DNA of 64,000 nt, taken from Sulfitobacter sp. S223. Lineage in GTDB: Bacteria; Pseudomonadota; Alphaproteobacteria; Rhodobacterales; Rhodobacteraceae. The translations under genes were made by a program, and so were the position numbers. Position 1 is the stretch's first letter, and every line of letters begins with the position of its first letter. This document shows positions 34,450 to 43,668 of the stretch, one piece after another. Below the pieces are notes generated by a model that saw only the letters and a list, made by a program, of their open reading frames with translations, made no database searches and had not been told where the DNA came from. The stretch covers positions 3,100,001 to 3,164,000 of the forward strand of contig NZ_CP083560.1 of the NCBI RefSeq assembly GCF_025143825.1, written 5' to 3'.

Positions 34450-35525
34450 TTCCCGTCCTCCAGTTCCAGCATCACACCGGGGCGCATCACACCGCCCACG
34501 GCAGGAATTTCGCGTCCATCGCCCAATTGCCGCGTCAACGCATCATAGCGCCCGCCGGTCGCCAACGGCGGCAGATCAGCGCGTTCAGTGGCCCTGAACC
34601 CAAAGACAAATCCGTCGTAATATTCCATAGAGGTCCGGCCATAATTCGCCTCGAACAACAGATTGCTTACATCTATGCCCCGTGCCGCCAGCGCATCTTT
34701 ACGCGCTTCAACGCGATCCACCGCTGGGATGATCGCAGGCAAATCCACTGATAGATCGTGCAACCGCTCAAGCGCATTCGGCATGGTTGCCGAGATGTCC
34801 AATAGCGCCGTAATGAGATCCACATCCTTCACCGCAATCGGTGGTATCTGGGCGTCAGCTTTCAGCGCAGCAATCCGCGCGTCGATCTCATGTTGACGGC
34901 GCGCGCCCACCAGCGGTGCATCGCTGCCGGCATTACCGTTCAGCAAATCCCGCCGTGCGGCAGAGACGGGTGTACGGCCTGCGTATTGTTCAAGTAGCGC
35001 GCGAAAGCGACGGGGTCGCCAGATATGGCGCATCAACGCTTTTTTGCGCAGCTCGGATGTATTCAACCCGTTGACCACAGCCATCAGCACACCAATGTCA
35101 CCCGTGATTGCGCGCACGGGCAAGTTCCCCAGACCGGCATTGATCAGAGAGAAAACTTCAGCATCACTGGCAGCAGGGTCTTCACGCTCGAACACCTCAT
35201 AGCCGACCTGAACGTATTCGTTGGCGCGCGAAGGGTCATGTTCCTGCCGACGAAAGACTTCGCCCGCATAGGTATAACGGGCAGGATCGGCACCATCCGC
35301 CATGTGCATCTGCACCACCGGCACAGTGAAGTCCGGGCGCAGCATCTGCTCTCCGCGCAGCGCGTCAGATGTCACATAAGCACGCGCGCGAATGTCCTCT
35401 CCGTAGAGATCAAGCAGCGTGCCAGCAGGTTGCAGGATTGGCGGCTCAACGGCGCGCGCACCTGCGGCTTCAAAGCCTGCCCGCAGGCTGGCCGCTTTTG
35501 CGTTTGTCTGGGAACGGGTTGGCAT
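34446..35525 (-). CDS. hisZ: ATP phosphoribosyltransferase regulatory subunit
   Basis: A 359-residue paralogue of the histidyl-tRNA synthetase catalytic core without tRNA charging activity, forming the regulatory part of hetero-octameric HisG. Class II synthetase features are kept in part: RAYVTSDALRGEQMLRPDFT, then QVGYEVFEREDPAASDAEV and the C-terminal LPPLATGGRYDALTRQLG. It shares one base with the stop of hisS and overlaps hisG, so all three are coupled. Confidence 0.93.
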   Translation of the reverse strand: MPTRSQTNAKAASLRAGFEAAGARAVEPPILQPAGTLLDLYGEDIRARAYVTSDALRGEQMLRPDFTVPVVQMHMADGADPARYTYAGEVFRRQEHDPSRANEYVQVGYEVFEREDPAASDAEVFSLINAGLGNLPVRAITGDIGVLMAVVNGLNTSELRKKALMRHIWRPRRFRALLEQYAGRTPVSAARRDLLNGNAGSDAPLVGARRQHEIDARIAALKADAQIPPIAVKDVDLITALLDISATMPNALERLHDLSVDLPAIIPAVDRVEARKDALAARGIDVSNLLFEANYGRTSMEYYDGFVFGFRATERADLPPLATGGRYDALTRQLGDGREIPAVGGVMRPGVMLELEDGK

Positions 35526-37021
35526 CAGCGGTACAGCTCCAGAATTTCGCGCACTTTCGCGACCAGATCACCACGCGACACTTCGTATTGGCTGGGTCGA
35601 TCTCGCCATTCCTCAAGCGTGGCATTCTCGGCAATCTGCGCGCCCAGCACCAGATCCTTGATCTGGATGACACCATTTGCCTGCTCTTGCTCACCCTCGA
35701 TCACGGCGACAGGGCTGGCCCTTTTGTCCGCGTATTTGAGTTGGTTACCGAAGTTCTTGGGATTGCCCAGATAAACTTCGGCGCGGATGCCTGCCTGCCG
35801 CAGTTCAGCGACCATCGCCTGATAATCAGCCATCCGTGCTTTATCCATGACGGTGACAACAACCGGACCTTGCGCGGCTGTGTCCATCCGGCCTTTGGCG
35901 TGCAGCGCGGCCAGCAAACGGTCCACACCGATCGACACACCCGTTGCGGGCACTTCCTGTCCGGTGAACCGCTTGACCAGATCGTCATAACGCCCCCCGC
36001 CCGCGACCGAGCCGAAGTTGCGCGCACGCCCCTTCTCGTCCTTGATTTCAAATGTAAGCTCAGCCTCGAATACGGGGCCAGTGTAATAGCCAAGTCCACG
36101 CACGACCGATGGATCAATCTCGATCCGGTCAGGGCCATAACCGCCGGCAGCCAAAAGCTCCGCGATGGTCTCAAGCTCGGCGACGCCTTCAAGGCCGATG
36201 GTGCTGCTACCGACCAATTCACGCAGACGCGCGCATGTGGCAGCGCCATCGTCGCGCTTGGCTTGCATAAAGCCCATCACCACATCGGCAGAGGTATCAT
36301 CCAACCCTGCCCCATCGGTAAAGTCGCCGCTGTCATCCTTGCGGCCTTCGCCCAGAAGCGCACGCACGCCATCCGCCCCCAGACGGTCCAGCTTATCAAT
36401 GGCGCGCAGCACGATACCGCGCGCGTCCTCTTTATCGTCACCGGACAGGCCCGCGACCTCAAGCACACCGTTGAGTACTTTGCGGTTGTTCACCCGCACG
36501 ATGTAATCGCCGCGCTCAATTCCGACTTCTTCAAGGCAATCAGCCAGCATCGCGCAAATCTCGGCATCTGCCGCGACCGATCCCGTGCCGACAGTATCCG
36601 CATCGCACTGGTAGAACTGGCGGAACCGGCCTGGCCCGGGCTTTTCATTCCGCCAAACAGGCCCCATGGCGTAGCGGCGATATGGCGTCGGCAGATCATT
36701 GCGGTGCTGGGCATAGACCCGCGCCAAAGGCGCTGTCAGATCATAGCGCAGGGCGAGCCAGTCACCGGGTGTTTCGGCCTCTGCATCTTCCTGCCATGCA
36801 AACACGCCCTCGTTCGGGCGGTCCACATCGGGCAGAAACTTGCCCAGCGCCTCAACCTTTTCGACGGCGGCGCTTTCGAGCGCGTCAAATCCGTAGCGAT
36901 GATATACCCCTGCAATCTTTGCCAGCATCTCGGCGCGCTGTGTTACCTCTGCACCGAAATAATCGCGAAATCCCCGTGGCGTTTCTGCCTTGGGGCGCGG
37001 GGTCTTTTTGGGCTTGGCCAT
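35525..37021 (-). CDS. hisS: Histidyl-tRNA synthetase
   Basis: A 498-residue class IIa synthetase that attaches histidine to tRNA-His. Motif 1 region begins [19 protein letters not shown]; motif 2 is [22 protein letters not shown]; the HisA motif is [14 protein letters not shown] and motif 3 the [11 protein letters not shown] region. The C-terminal anticodon-binding domain follows from about 390. ATG at 37021 follows GAGGT and gives a normal lysine-rich N-terminus. First gene of hisS-hisZ-hisG, a common alphaproteobacterial arrangement. Confidence 0.96.
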   Translation of the reverse strand: MAKPKKTPRPKAETPRGFRDYFGAEVTQRAEMLAKIAGVYHRYGFDALESAAVEKVEALGKFLPDVDRPNEGVFAWQEDAEAETPGDWLALRYDLTAPLARVYAQHRNDLPTPYRRYAMGPVWRNEKPGPGRFRQFYQCDADTVGTGSVAADAEICAMLADCLEEVGIERGDYIVRVNNRKVLNGVLEVAGLSGDDKEDARGIVLRAIDKLDRLGADGVRALLGEGRKDDSGDFTDGAGLDDTSADVVMGFMQAKRDDGAATCARLRELVGSSTIGLEGVAELETIAELLAAGGYGPDRIEIDPSVVRGLGYYTGPVFEAELTFEIKDEKGRARNFGSVAGGGRYDDLVKRFTGQEVPATGVSIGVDRLLAALHAKGRMDTAAQGPVVVTVMDKARMADYQAMVAELRQAGIRAEVYLGNPKNFGNQLKYADKRASPVAVIEGEQEQANGVIQIKDLVLGAQIAENATLEEWRDRPSQYEVSRGDLVAKVREILELYR

Positions 37022-37155
37022 GATATACCTCTGCAAGGATAAGATCTTGGCCAGCCTCTACCGGATGCTGGCACGCTGAGCAAGCAACAGCACAGCCTTG
37101 CGCTGTTGCGCGCAGACCCATTGCGCAACCGCACAAAGCGCCCTAGGTGGGAGGC

Positions 37156-37350
37156 ATGGAAGAGATTGAAGAAAAAATGGCCCATTTGCTGCGCTCTGTT
37201 GACGATCTGTCAGATATCGTCGCGCGCCAGCAAACCGAAATTGACCGCCTTACCCGCCGCGTCGAGATGCTGATGCATCGCGAAGGCGAGCGTGAAGCGG
37301 CTGGCAGCGGCGGCATTGTTGTCGGAGACGAGCGCCCGCCCCACTACTAA
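37156..37350 (+). CDS. slyX: SlyX-family coiled-coil protein
   Basis: A 64-residue protein, mostly one long amphipathic coiled coil (MEEIEEKMAHLLRSVDDLSD then VARQQTEIDRLTRRVEMLM), ending PPHY as SlyX proteins do. Function unknown; first noted next to slyD in E. coli. ATG at 37156 has AGGTGG upstream; a GTG at 37147 is possible. Convergent with the lipoprotein gene. Confidence 0.87.
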   Translation: MEEIEEKMAHLLRSVDDLSDIVARQQTEIDRLTRRVEMLMHREGEREAAGSGGIVVGDERPPHY

Positions 37351-37352
37351 GT

Positions 37353-38306
37353 CTAGTTTGTGGATTTGACCGCTGCTGCGACCACGGCGCCGTCATGCAC
37401 CAGAAACTCTTTCCATTTGCCATTATACTCGTTGAACTCATAGGCGCTGATAAAGGCCGTGTTGCTGTCCAGCTTGCTGATCTTGCCTCCGCATGGCTTA
37501 TTCTTGGATGTGCGGCAAATAGAGGACTTTACCTTGTCATAGGCTTTGTCAGTTGCCCCGAAAGGCAGGTTTTTGCCTGCGGGGCTGAACCGGATTTGTT
37601 CATAAAACGAGGGAGCGCCAAAAAGCGCGTTGGCTGCTGTGAACTGCCGTGGGCAATTGTCGTCAAAGCCGGTGATGTAATAGGTGCGCTTGTCACGGAT
37701 GCCTGGCTGGCTATCAAAAAGAACAAAGCCGCGGCGGCCATTGCTCTCTACTTTTCGACCAAGTGACTTTCCCCGTGCGTCGCAGACACGGGCAATCTCA
37801 CCAAATGCCAGCACGGTTCCGAACGGTACGTCACGGGCATCGGGCCCGCGACGCGGCACGTTTGCCGATGACTTCTTCTGACCGCCCCCGAACAAGGCTA
37901 TTCCACGGCCTGTCGGCAAAGCACTTTTGGATTTCTCTGGCAGCGCGGCCAATTCGACACTCTCCGCCGGGGCGTCCTGTTCTGCTGTTTGTGCCTGCGC
38001 TACGTCGGCCGCAACTGCGGTGGCCGGATCAGCGTCGGCTGCACGACGGACAAGCTTACGAAAGAAACCACCACTTTCTGGTTGGGCAGATGTTTCTGAG
38101 GTGCTGGCAGGAATGCCGTCTGGCAAGGTGCCCGCAGCGGCAGAAGTACCCAAAAATCCTTCGCGCGCGACCTCGTCAGCATTCGGCAAAGCAGCAGCAG
38201 GATCGGCTTGCGCCACGTCCACGTCCGACAAACGATCAACGCCCGCCAGCGGATCGCCGCAGGCAGCAAGACCAAGAACAACACAGAAGACTGGTAAAAA
38301 GCGCAC
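37353..38306 (-). CDS. Lipoprotein of unknown function
   Basis: A 317-residue protein. With the GTG at 38306 (GGGGGG at 38311-38316 as ribosome site) it begins MRFLPVFCVVLGLAACGDPL, a lipobox with the Cys at residue 16. ATG at 38339 would add 11 residues. The central region (about 25-150) is Ala, Pro and Glu rich and low in structure; the C-terminal 160 residues are ordered, with RGPDARDVPFGTVLAFGEIA, four or five cysteines and YYITGFDDNCPRQFTAANAL. No family recognised; likely an outer-membrane or periplasm-facing lipoprotein. It is downstream of dnaE in the same orientation. Confidence 0.78.
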   Translation of the reverse strand: MRFLPVFCVVLGLAACGDPLAGVDRLSDVDVAQADPAAALPNADEVAREGFLGTSAAAGTLPDGIPASTSETSAQPESGGFFRKLVRRAADADPATAVAADVAQAQTAEQDAPAESVELAALPEKSKSALPTGRGIALFGGGQKKSSANVPRRGPDARDVPFGTVLAFGEIARVCDARGKSLGRKVESNGRRGFVLFDSQPGIRDKRTYYITGFDDNCPRQFTAANALFGAPSFYEQIRFSPAGKNLPFGATDKAYDKVKSSICRTSKNKPCGGKISKLDSNTAFISAYEFNEYNGKWKEFLVHDGAVVAAAVKSTN

Positions 38307-38399
38307 TACGCTACCCCCCGAAAGCTTATCCCCTTCCATAACGAAGGCAGAGTTGCCCGTCCAGCCGGACAAGCGGCACCGTGCCGATGGAAATAGCGT

Positions 38400-41300
38400 C
38401 TATATTTCTTCGACTTCCAGCACGCCCCCAAGGGAACGAATTGCGCCTTTGATCTGCGGCGTAACCGGGAATTCCATACCCAGATCGACTTCGACCTCAC
38501 CGGGCAAAGCCGGGTCCATCAGGCACAATTGGATCGGTCCTTTGCCCGCTGATTTTGCGGCCTGCCGCGCGCCCTCCAACACCTCGGATACAGCGGCTAC
38601 GGCGCTTGGCGTTTCTATGAAAATGCGTAGGCCCATGCTGCCCGCATCGGCAACGGCGGCCTCAATCGGGGTGACACCACGCCCCAAAAGCTTGAGCTGG
38701 TCGCTTTCCATCGTCGCCTCGACAGTGACCACCACTTTGGAGCCTGTCTCCAGATGGTCACGACAGGCCTCCAGAGTGTCCGAGAACAGCGTGACCTCAT
38801 AGGCGCCCGTCGGATCAGAAAGCTGGGCAAAGGCAAAACGGTTGCCGCGCGCGCTCTTGCGTTCCTGCCGTCCTGCAACGACGCCAGCCAGACGCGCGTT
38901 CATGGCTCCACGGTCTGCAACCTTATCTGTCAGTTCATCCAGCGTCAGGAACGGCACGCCACGGTCACTGCCCCACTTGCGTTTCAGAGGACCCATATAG
39001 TCGTCCAACGGGTGCCCCGACAGGTAGAAACCCACGGCCTTGAATTCTTCGGTCAGCCGTTCAGGGGCTTCCCAGTCATCGCTGGGCATCATCCGCGGCT
39101 CTGGCAGATCATCCCCCGCCTCACCGAACAGGGACACCTGATTGGAGGCTTTCTGTTCATGGATCGCGGCGGAATACGCGACCAACGCATCAAGCGCGCC
39201 AAAAACGCGGCGGCGGTTGGAATCGAGAACGTCAAATGCGCCAGACCGCGCTAGCATCTCAAGCGGACGTTTGCCCACCCGTTTCAGATCAACGCGGCGC
39301 GCCAGATCGAAAAGCGTAGCAAAAGGTTTGCCGTCGCGACCTTCGGTGATCAACTTCATCGCTTCGACACCAACATTCTTGAGTGCGCCCAGCGCGTAAA
39401 CCAGCGCCCCGTCAACCACCTTGAACGTCGCGTCAGAGCGGTTCACACAGGGCGGCACCCATGGCAGTTCAAGCCGTTTGCGCACTTCCTCAAAGTAAAC
39501 CGCCAGCTTGTCCGTCAGGTGGATATCGCAGTTCATCACACCGGCCATGAATTCAACCGGATGGTTCGCTTTCAGCCATGCCGTTTGGTAGCTGACAACC
39601 GCATAGGCGGCGGCGTGGGATTTGTTAAAACCGTAGTTGGCGAATTTTTCCAGAAGGTCGAAAACCTCACTGGCCTTTTTCTTATCGACACCATTCTCCA
39701 TGGCGCCTTTTTCGAATTTGGGCCGTTCCTTGGCCATCTCTTCGGCGATCTTCTTACCCATTGCGCGGCGCAGCAGGTCGGCACCACCAAGGCTATAACC
39801 AGCCATAACCTGCGCGATCTGCATCACCTGTTCCTGATAAACGATGATGCCTTGGGTTTCTTCAAGGATGTGGTCGATGGATACATGGACGCTCTCGCGT
39901 TCCTTGATCCCGTTCTTCACCTCACAATAGGTCGGGATGTTCTCCATCGGGCCAGGGCGGTAAAGCGCCACCAAGGCAACGATATCTTCGATACAGGTCG
40001 GCTTCATGCGCTTGAGCGCGTCCATCATCCCCGAACTTTCAACCTGAAATACCGCCACGGTCTTGGCCGCTGCATAAAGCTTGTAAGAGGCCTCGTCATC
40101 CAGCGGGATGGTCGAGATATCGTCCAACAAGCCTTCGGGCGGGGCAAAGAGTTCGGTTCCGTCCGCCGCGACGTGCAGATGGCGGCCAGATGACTTGATT
40201 TGGTCCACCGCATTCTGGATCACGGTCAGCGTCTTCAGACCCAAAAAGTCGAACTTGACCAATCCCGCCTGTTCAACCCATTTCATGTTGAACTGGGTGG
40301 CCGGCATGTCAGAGCGCGGATCCTGATACAGCGGAACCAGCTCGTCCAACGGGCGGTCACCGATCACGACGCCGGCCGCGTGTGTGGATGCGTTGCGCAG
40401 CAGGCCTTCGACCTGCTGACCGTATTCAAGCAGACGCGCCACGACTTCTTCATTGCGTGCCTCATCCCGAAGCCGCGGCTCATCGGCGAGCGCCTTCTCG
40501 ATCGAAACAGGCTTAACGCCCTCAACAGGGATCATCTTGGACAGGCGGTCTACCTGTCCGTATGGCATCTGTAGCACGCGCCCGATATCGCGCACCGCAG
40601 CTTTGGACAGCAACGCACCAAAAGTGATGATCTGTCCCACGCGGTCACGACCGTATTTATCCTGCACATAGCGGATGACTTCTTCGCGACGGTCCATGCA
40701 AAAGTCGATGTCAAAATCGGGCATGCTGACACGTTCCGGATTCAGGAAACGCTCAAACAGCAAAGAGTAACGCAGCGGATCAAGGTCCGTGATCAACAAG
40801 GCATACGCAACAAGGCTACCCGCACCGGAACCCCGGCCCGGTCCAACCGGAATTCCCTGATCTTTGGCCCACTTGATGAAGTCGGCAACGATCAAAAAGT
40901 AGCCGGGAAATCCCATGCCCTCAATGATGCCCAACTCGAACTCCAGCCGTTCTTCATAGACCGACACCTCGGCCGCATGAGGGATGATGGCCAGCCGTGC
41001 CTTCAGCCCTTCCTGAGCTTGCCGACGCAATTCAGCAACTTCGTCATCGGCAAATTTAGGCAGGATCGGATCACGGCGATAGGTCTGGAATGCGCAACGC
41101 TTGGCAATCTCGACAGTATTGTCGATCGCTTCCGGCAGATCTGCAAAGAGCGTGACCATTTCTGCCTGCGATTTAAAATAGTGTTGCGGCGTCAGACGGC
41201 GACGTCCTTCCTGCTGGTCCACATAGGCACCCTCGGAAATACAGATCAGCGCATCATGTGCCTCATACATTTTTGAGGCTGGAAAATAGACATCATTGGT

Positions 41301-41924
41301 CGCCACCAGCGGGATATCCATGGCATAGGCCATTTCCACAAATCCGCGTTCTGTTTGCCGTTCGACCTCTGGCGCGCCGCTTTCACCCGGATGCCGCTGC
41401 AGTTCGATATACAGCCCGTCGCCAAAGGCCGCGTGCAACTGCTTCATGAAAGCTTCAGCTGCCGGGCGCTGGTTGTTTTGCAACAGCATACCAACCGGCC
41501 CTTCCGGACCGCCCGTCAGACAGATCACATCCTCCGCATGCTGCGTCAGTTCCTGCAACGTAACCTGAGGCAAAGCGCCCCCTTTATCTAGGTACAGGCA
41601 AGAATTGAGCTTCATCAGATGCTCGTATCCACGTTCGCTCTGCGCAAGCAAAACCACCGGTGCTGGTGCGCGGGGCTTCTCACCAGGCTGAGGCTGGACG
41701 TATTCAAGATCAACCTGACAGCCGATGATAGGCTGAATGCCGGCACCCGACATCGCGACCGAAAACTCCAACGCAGCAAACATGTTGTTTGTGTCCGTCA
41801 ACGCAAGGGCAGGCATTTCCGCCTTTGCACACATATCAGGTAGCTTTTTAAGGCGTAGCGCCCCCTCCAGAAGAGAGTATTCGGAATGGGTGCGCAGGTG
41901 AATGAATCGGGGGGAATTGCTCAT
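38400..41924 (-). CDS. dnaE: DNA polymerase III alpha subunit
   Basis: A 1174-residue C-family replicative polymerase. It has an N-terminal PHP domain (FIHLRTHSEYSLLEGALRLK), then the palm with FLNPERVSMPDFDIDFCMDR carrying the catalytic aspartates, the fingers/thumb region with VGPGRGSGAGSLVAY and YRPGPMENIP, a tandem helix-hairpin-helix segment, and a C-terminal OB fold FAFAQLSDPTGAYEVTLFSD. Length fits the DnaE1 type. ATG at 41924 is the natural start; codons before it are non-ATG. It is divergent from xdhA. Confidence 0.97.
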   Translation of the reverse strand: MSNSPRFIHLRTHSEYSLLEGALRLKKLPDMCAKAEMPALALTDTNNMFAALEFSVAMSGAGIQPIIGCQVDLEYVQPQPGEKPRAPAPVVLLAQSERGYEHLMKLNSCLYLDKGGALPQVTLQELTQHAEDVICLTGGPEGPVGMLLQNNQRPAAEAFMKQLHAAFGDGLYIELQRHPGESGAPEVERQTERGFVEMAYAMDIPLVATNDVYFPASKMYEAHDALICISEGAYVDQQEGRRRLTPQHYFKSQAEMVTLFADLPEAIDNTVEIAKRCAFQTYRRDPILPKFADDEVAELRRQAQEGLKARLAIIPHAAEVSVYEERLEFELGIIEGMGFPGYFLIVADFIKWAKDQGIPVGPGRGSGAGSLVAYALLITDLDPLRYSLLFERFLNPERVSMPDFDIDFCMDRREEVIRYVQDKYGRDRVGQIITFGALLSKAAVRDIGRVLQMPYGQVDRLSKMIPVEGVKPVSIEKALADEPRLRDEARNEEVVARLLEYGQQVEGLLRNASTHAAGVVIGDRPLDELVPLYQDPRSDMPATQFNMKWVEQAGLVKFDFLGLKTLTVIQNAVDQIKSSGRHLHVAADGTELFAPPEGLLDDISTIPLDDEASYKLYAAAKTVAVFQVESSGMMDALKRMKPTCIEDIVALVALYRPGPMENIPTYCEVKNGIKERESVHVSIDHILEETQGIIVYQEQVMQIAQVMAGYSLGGADLLRRAMGKKIAEEMAKERPKFEKGAMENGVDKKKASEVFDLLEKFANYGFNKSHAAAYAVVSYQTAWLKANHPVEFMAGVMNCDIHLTDKLAVYFEEVRKRLELPWVPPCVNRSDATFKVVDGALVYALGALKNVGVEAMKLITEGRDGKPFATLFDLARRVDLKRVGKRPLEMLARSGAFDVLDSNRRRVFGALDALVAYSAAIHEQKASNQVSLFGEAGDDLPEPRMMPSDDWEAPERLTEEFKAVGFYLSGHPLDDYMGPLKRKWGSDRGVPFLTLDELTDKVADRGAMNARLAGVVAGRQERKSARGNRFAFAQLSDPTGAYEVTLFSDTLEACRDHLETGSKVVVTVEATMESDQLKLLGRGVTPIEAAVADAGSMGLRIFIETPSAVAAVSEVLEGARQAAKSAGKGPIQLCLMDPALPGEVEVDLGMEFPVTPQIKGAIRSLGGVLEVEEI

Positions 41925-42270
41925 CAGCAAAGCTTAGTCTTTATCCGAAAAAGCCTCTACAGTGAAAACAACATATTGCGCGGCGTCAGTCAGATACTGT
42001 CATTCACGTATAAAAAATACCGACACGCGGCCCAACTCATATGCAACCCACGCAGCAAACTATTTCACGTCTCTTCCCCGTTAAAACGCTTACTCAGCCG
42101 CTGCTATATTCCGCACCACTGCACCAAACGCGGAACATCTGGCTCCGGACATCACCAAACCCCTTGCCAAATCCGCGCCTCCCGCCGTAGCCTGAGGCCC
42201 GCGCCTGTTTTCTACGCCGCATCGAACACAGGTCGCGCCAAACCATTGGTACCGCGGCGGGGTCTTCCCC
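41925..42270. other. 346-bp divergent spacer dnaE-xdhA
   Basis: Contains the promoters of dnaE and of the xanthine dehydrogenase operon. Short frames on either strand are not supported. No operator palindrome was identified. Confidence 0.5.
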
Positions 42271-43668
42271 ATGTACGTCTCATTTTTGCTCAACGGCAAA
42301 CCCGTCACTTTGACGGACCCATCAGCCACGACAACGCTCCTTGATTGGCTGCGCGAAGAACGCCACCTCACCGGTACGAAAGAAGGTTGCAACGAAGGCG
42401 ATTGCGGCGCTTGTACTGTGATGGTCAGCGATGCCTCGGGTCACCGGCCTCTCAACGCGTGCATCCTGTTCTTGCCACAGCTTGAAGGCAAACACGTCAC
42501 AACCGTTGAAGGTCTTGCTGCGCAGGATGGCACCTTGCATCCTGTACAACAGGCGATGATAGACCAACACGGCAGCCAATGCGGTTTCTGCACCCCGGGT
42601 TTTGTCATGAGCATGGCCACTGCACACCTCAACAATGATACGGACCATGACACTGCCCTCGCCGGAAACCTGTGCCGCTGCACCGGCTACGCGCCAATCA
42701 TCCGCGCCGCGAAAGATGCCAGCTCGCTTCCGGTCCCGGCGCATCTATTTTCTTTGGCAGAAAATATCCCGGGGGAGCAGCCAGAGGCTGCGGGGGCAGC
42801 GCCCCCCTCCCGGCCGCAAACCAGCGATGCACTGGCTGCGCTTTACGCAGCGCAACCAGATGCAACATTGATCGCCGGTGCAACCGACGTTGGTCTTTGG
42901 GTGACAAAACAAATGCGCGATCTGGGAGAAGTGATTTTCCTTGGCCAATGTGCGGATTTGCGCGGCATAAAAGAAACAGCCGACGGTTGGCGCATCGGCG
43001 CCATGACCACAATAGCCGAACTTGAGCGTGACCTCGGCCCCCGCTTTCCTAGCCTTGGTGCGATGCTGCGGCGCTACGGCTCTGCGCAGGTTAGGGCAGC
43101 AGCAACGCTGGGCGGCAACATTGCAAACGGCTCCCCCATCGGGGATGGGAGCCCTGCGATGATCGCATTGGGCGCGACTTTGCATCTTCGGCAAGGCGAT
43201 ACGCGTCGCGAGATTATGCTAGAGGATTTCTTTGTTTCTTACGGTAAACAGGATCGGCGCGCGGGCGAATTTATTGAAGCTATCAGCGTCCCTGCGCAGC
43301 AAGACACGCTTTACTGCTACAAGCTTTCAAAACGGTTTGATCAGGACATCTCAGCTGTTTGCGGCTGTTTTAACCTGCCAGTCTCTGACAACGGCTTCGG
43401 TGAGGTCCGGCTTGCCTTTGGCGGTATGGCCGCGACACCGGCAAGAGCAGCCAACGCGGAAGCTGCCCTGCGCGGCAAGCCCGCAACCCTTGCAACGATA
43501 GAGCTGGCAATGGAGGCGTTGAAAAGCGATTTCAAACCATTATCCGATATGCGTGCTTCCGCCGATTACCGTATGGCAAGTGCGCAAAACATGTTGCTAC
43601 GGGCGTACCATGAAATCACCAGCGGTTATGCTGACAGCGTGACGAATTTGCAGGAGGTCCGCGCATGA
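42271..43668 (+). CDS. xdhA: Xanthine dehydrogenase small subunit (2Fe-2S, FAD)
   Basis: A 465-residue subunit passing electrons from the molybdenum centre to NAD. Two 2Fe-2S clusters: C40, C45, C48 and C64 (plant-type), then C104, C107, C135 and C137. The FAD domain starts near 186 and has TLIAGATDVGLWVTKQ and the phosphate-binding ATLGGNIANGSPIGD. Between the clusters and the FAD domain, residues about 159-183 (FSLAENIPGEQPEAAGAAPP) are encoded by a palindromic repeat also found in an intergenic region at 61971 (see findings). It overlaps xdhB by four bases. Confidence 0.95.
   Translation: MYVSFLLNGKPVTLTDPSATTTLLDWLREERHLTGTKEGCNEGDCGACTVMVSDASGHRPLNACILFLPQLEGKHVTTVEGLAAQDGTLHPVQQAMIDQHGSQCGFCTPGFVMSMATAHLNNDTDHDTALAGNLCRCTGYAPIIRAAKDASSLPVPAHLFSLAENIPGEQPEAAGAAPPSRPQTSDALAALYAAQPDATLIAGATDVGLWVTKQMRDLGEVIFLGQCADLRGIKETADGWRIGAMTTIAELERDLGPRFPSLGAMLRRYGSAQVRAAATLGGNIANGSPIGDGSPAMIALGATLHLRQGDTRREIMLEDFFVSYGKQDRRAGEFIEAISVPAQQDTLYCYKLSKRFDQDISAVCGCFNLPVSDNGFGEVRLAFGGMAATPARAANAEAALRGKPATLATIELAMEALKSDFKPLSDMRASADYRMASAQNMLLRAYHEITSGYADSVTNLQEVRA
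42746..42812 (+). repeat. Palindromic intergenic repeat embedded in xdhA
   Basis: About 67 bp containing AATATCCCGGGGGAG and then GC-rich hairpin arms. It matches the intergenic repeat at 61971-62034 in order and spacing. It is in frame within xdhA and forms the linker between the iron-sulphur and FAD domains. Confidence 0.75.

Noticed and set aside
35369..37042. 557-codon open frame on the plus strand
   Set aside because: It lies antisense to hisS and the start of hisZ, which have complete family motifs; no ribosome binding site and no domain sense.
37927..38802. 291-codon open frame on the plus strand
   Set aside because: Antisense to the lipoprotein and to the dnaE C-terminus; no ribosome binding site.
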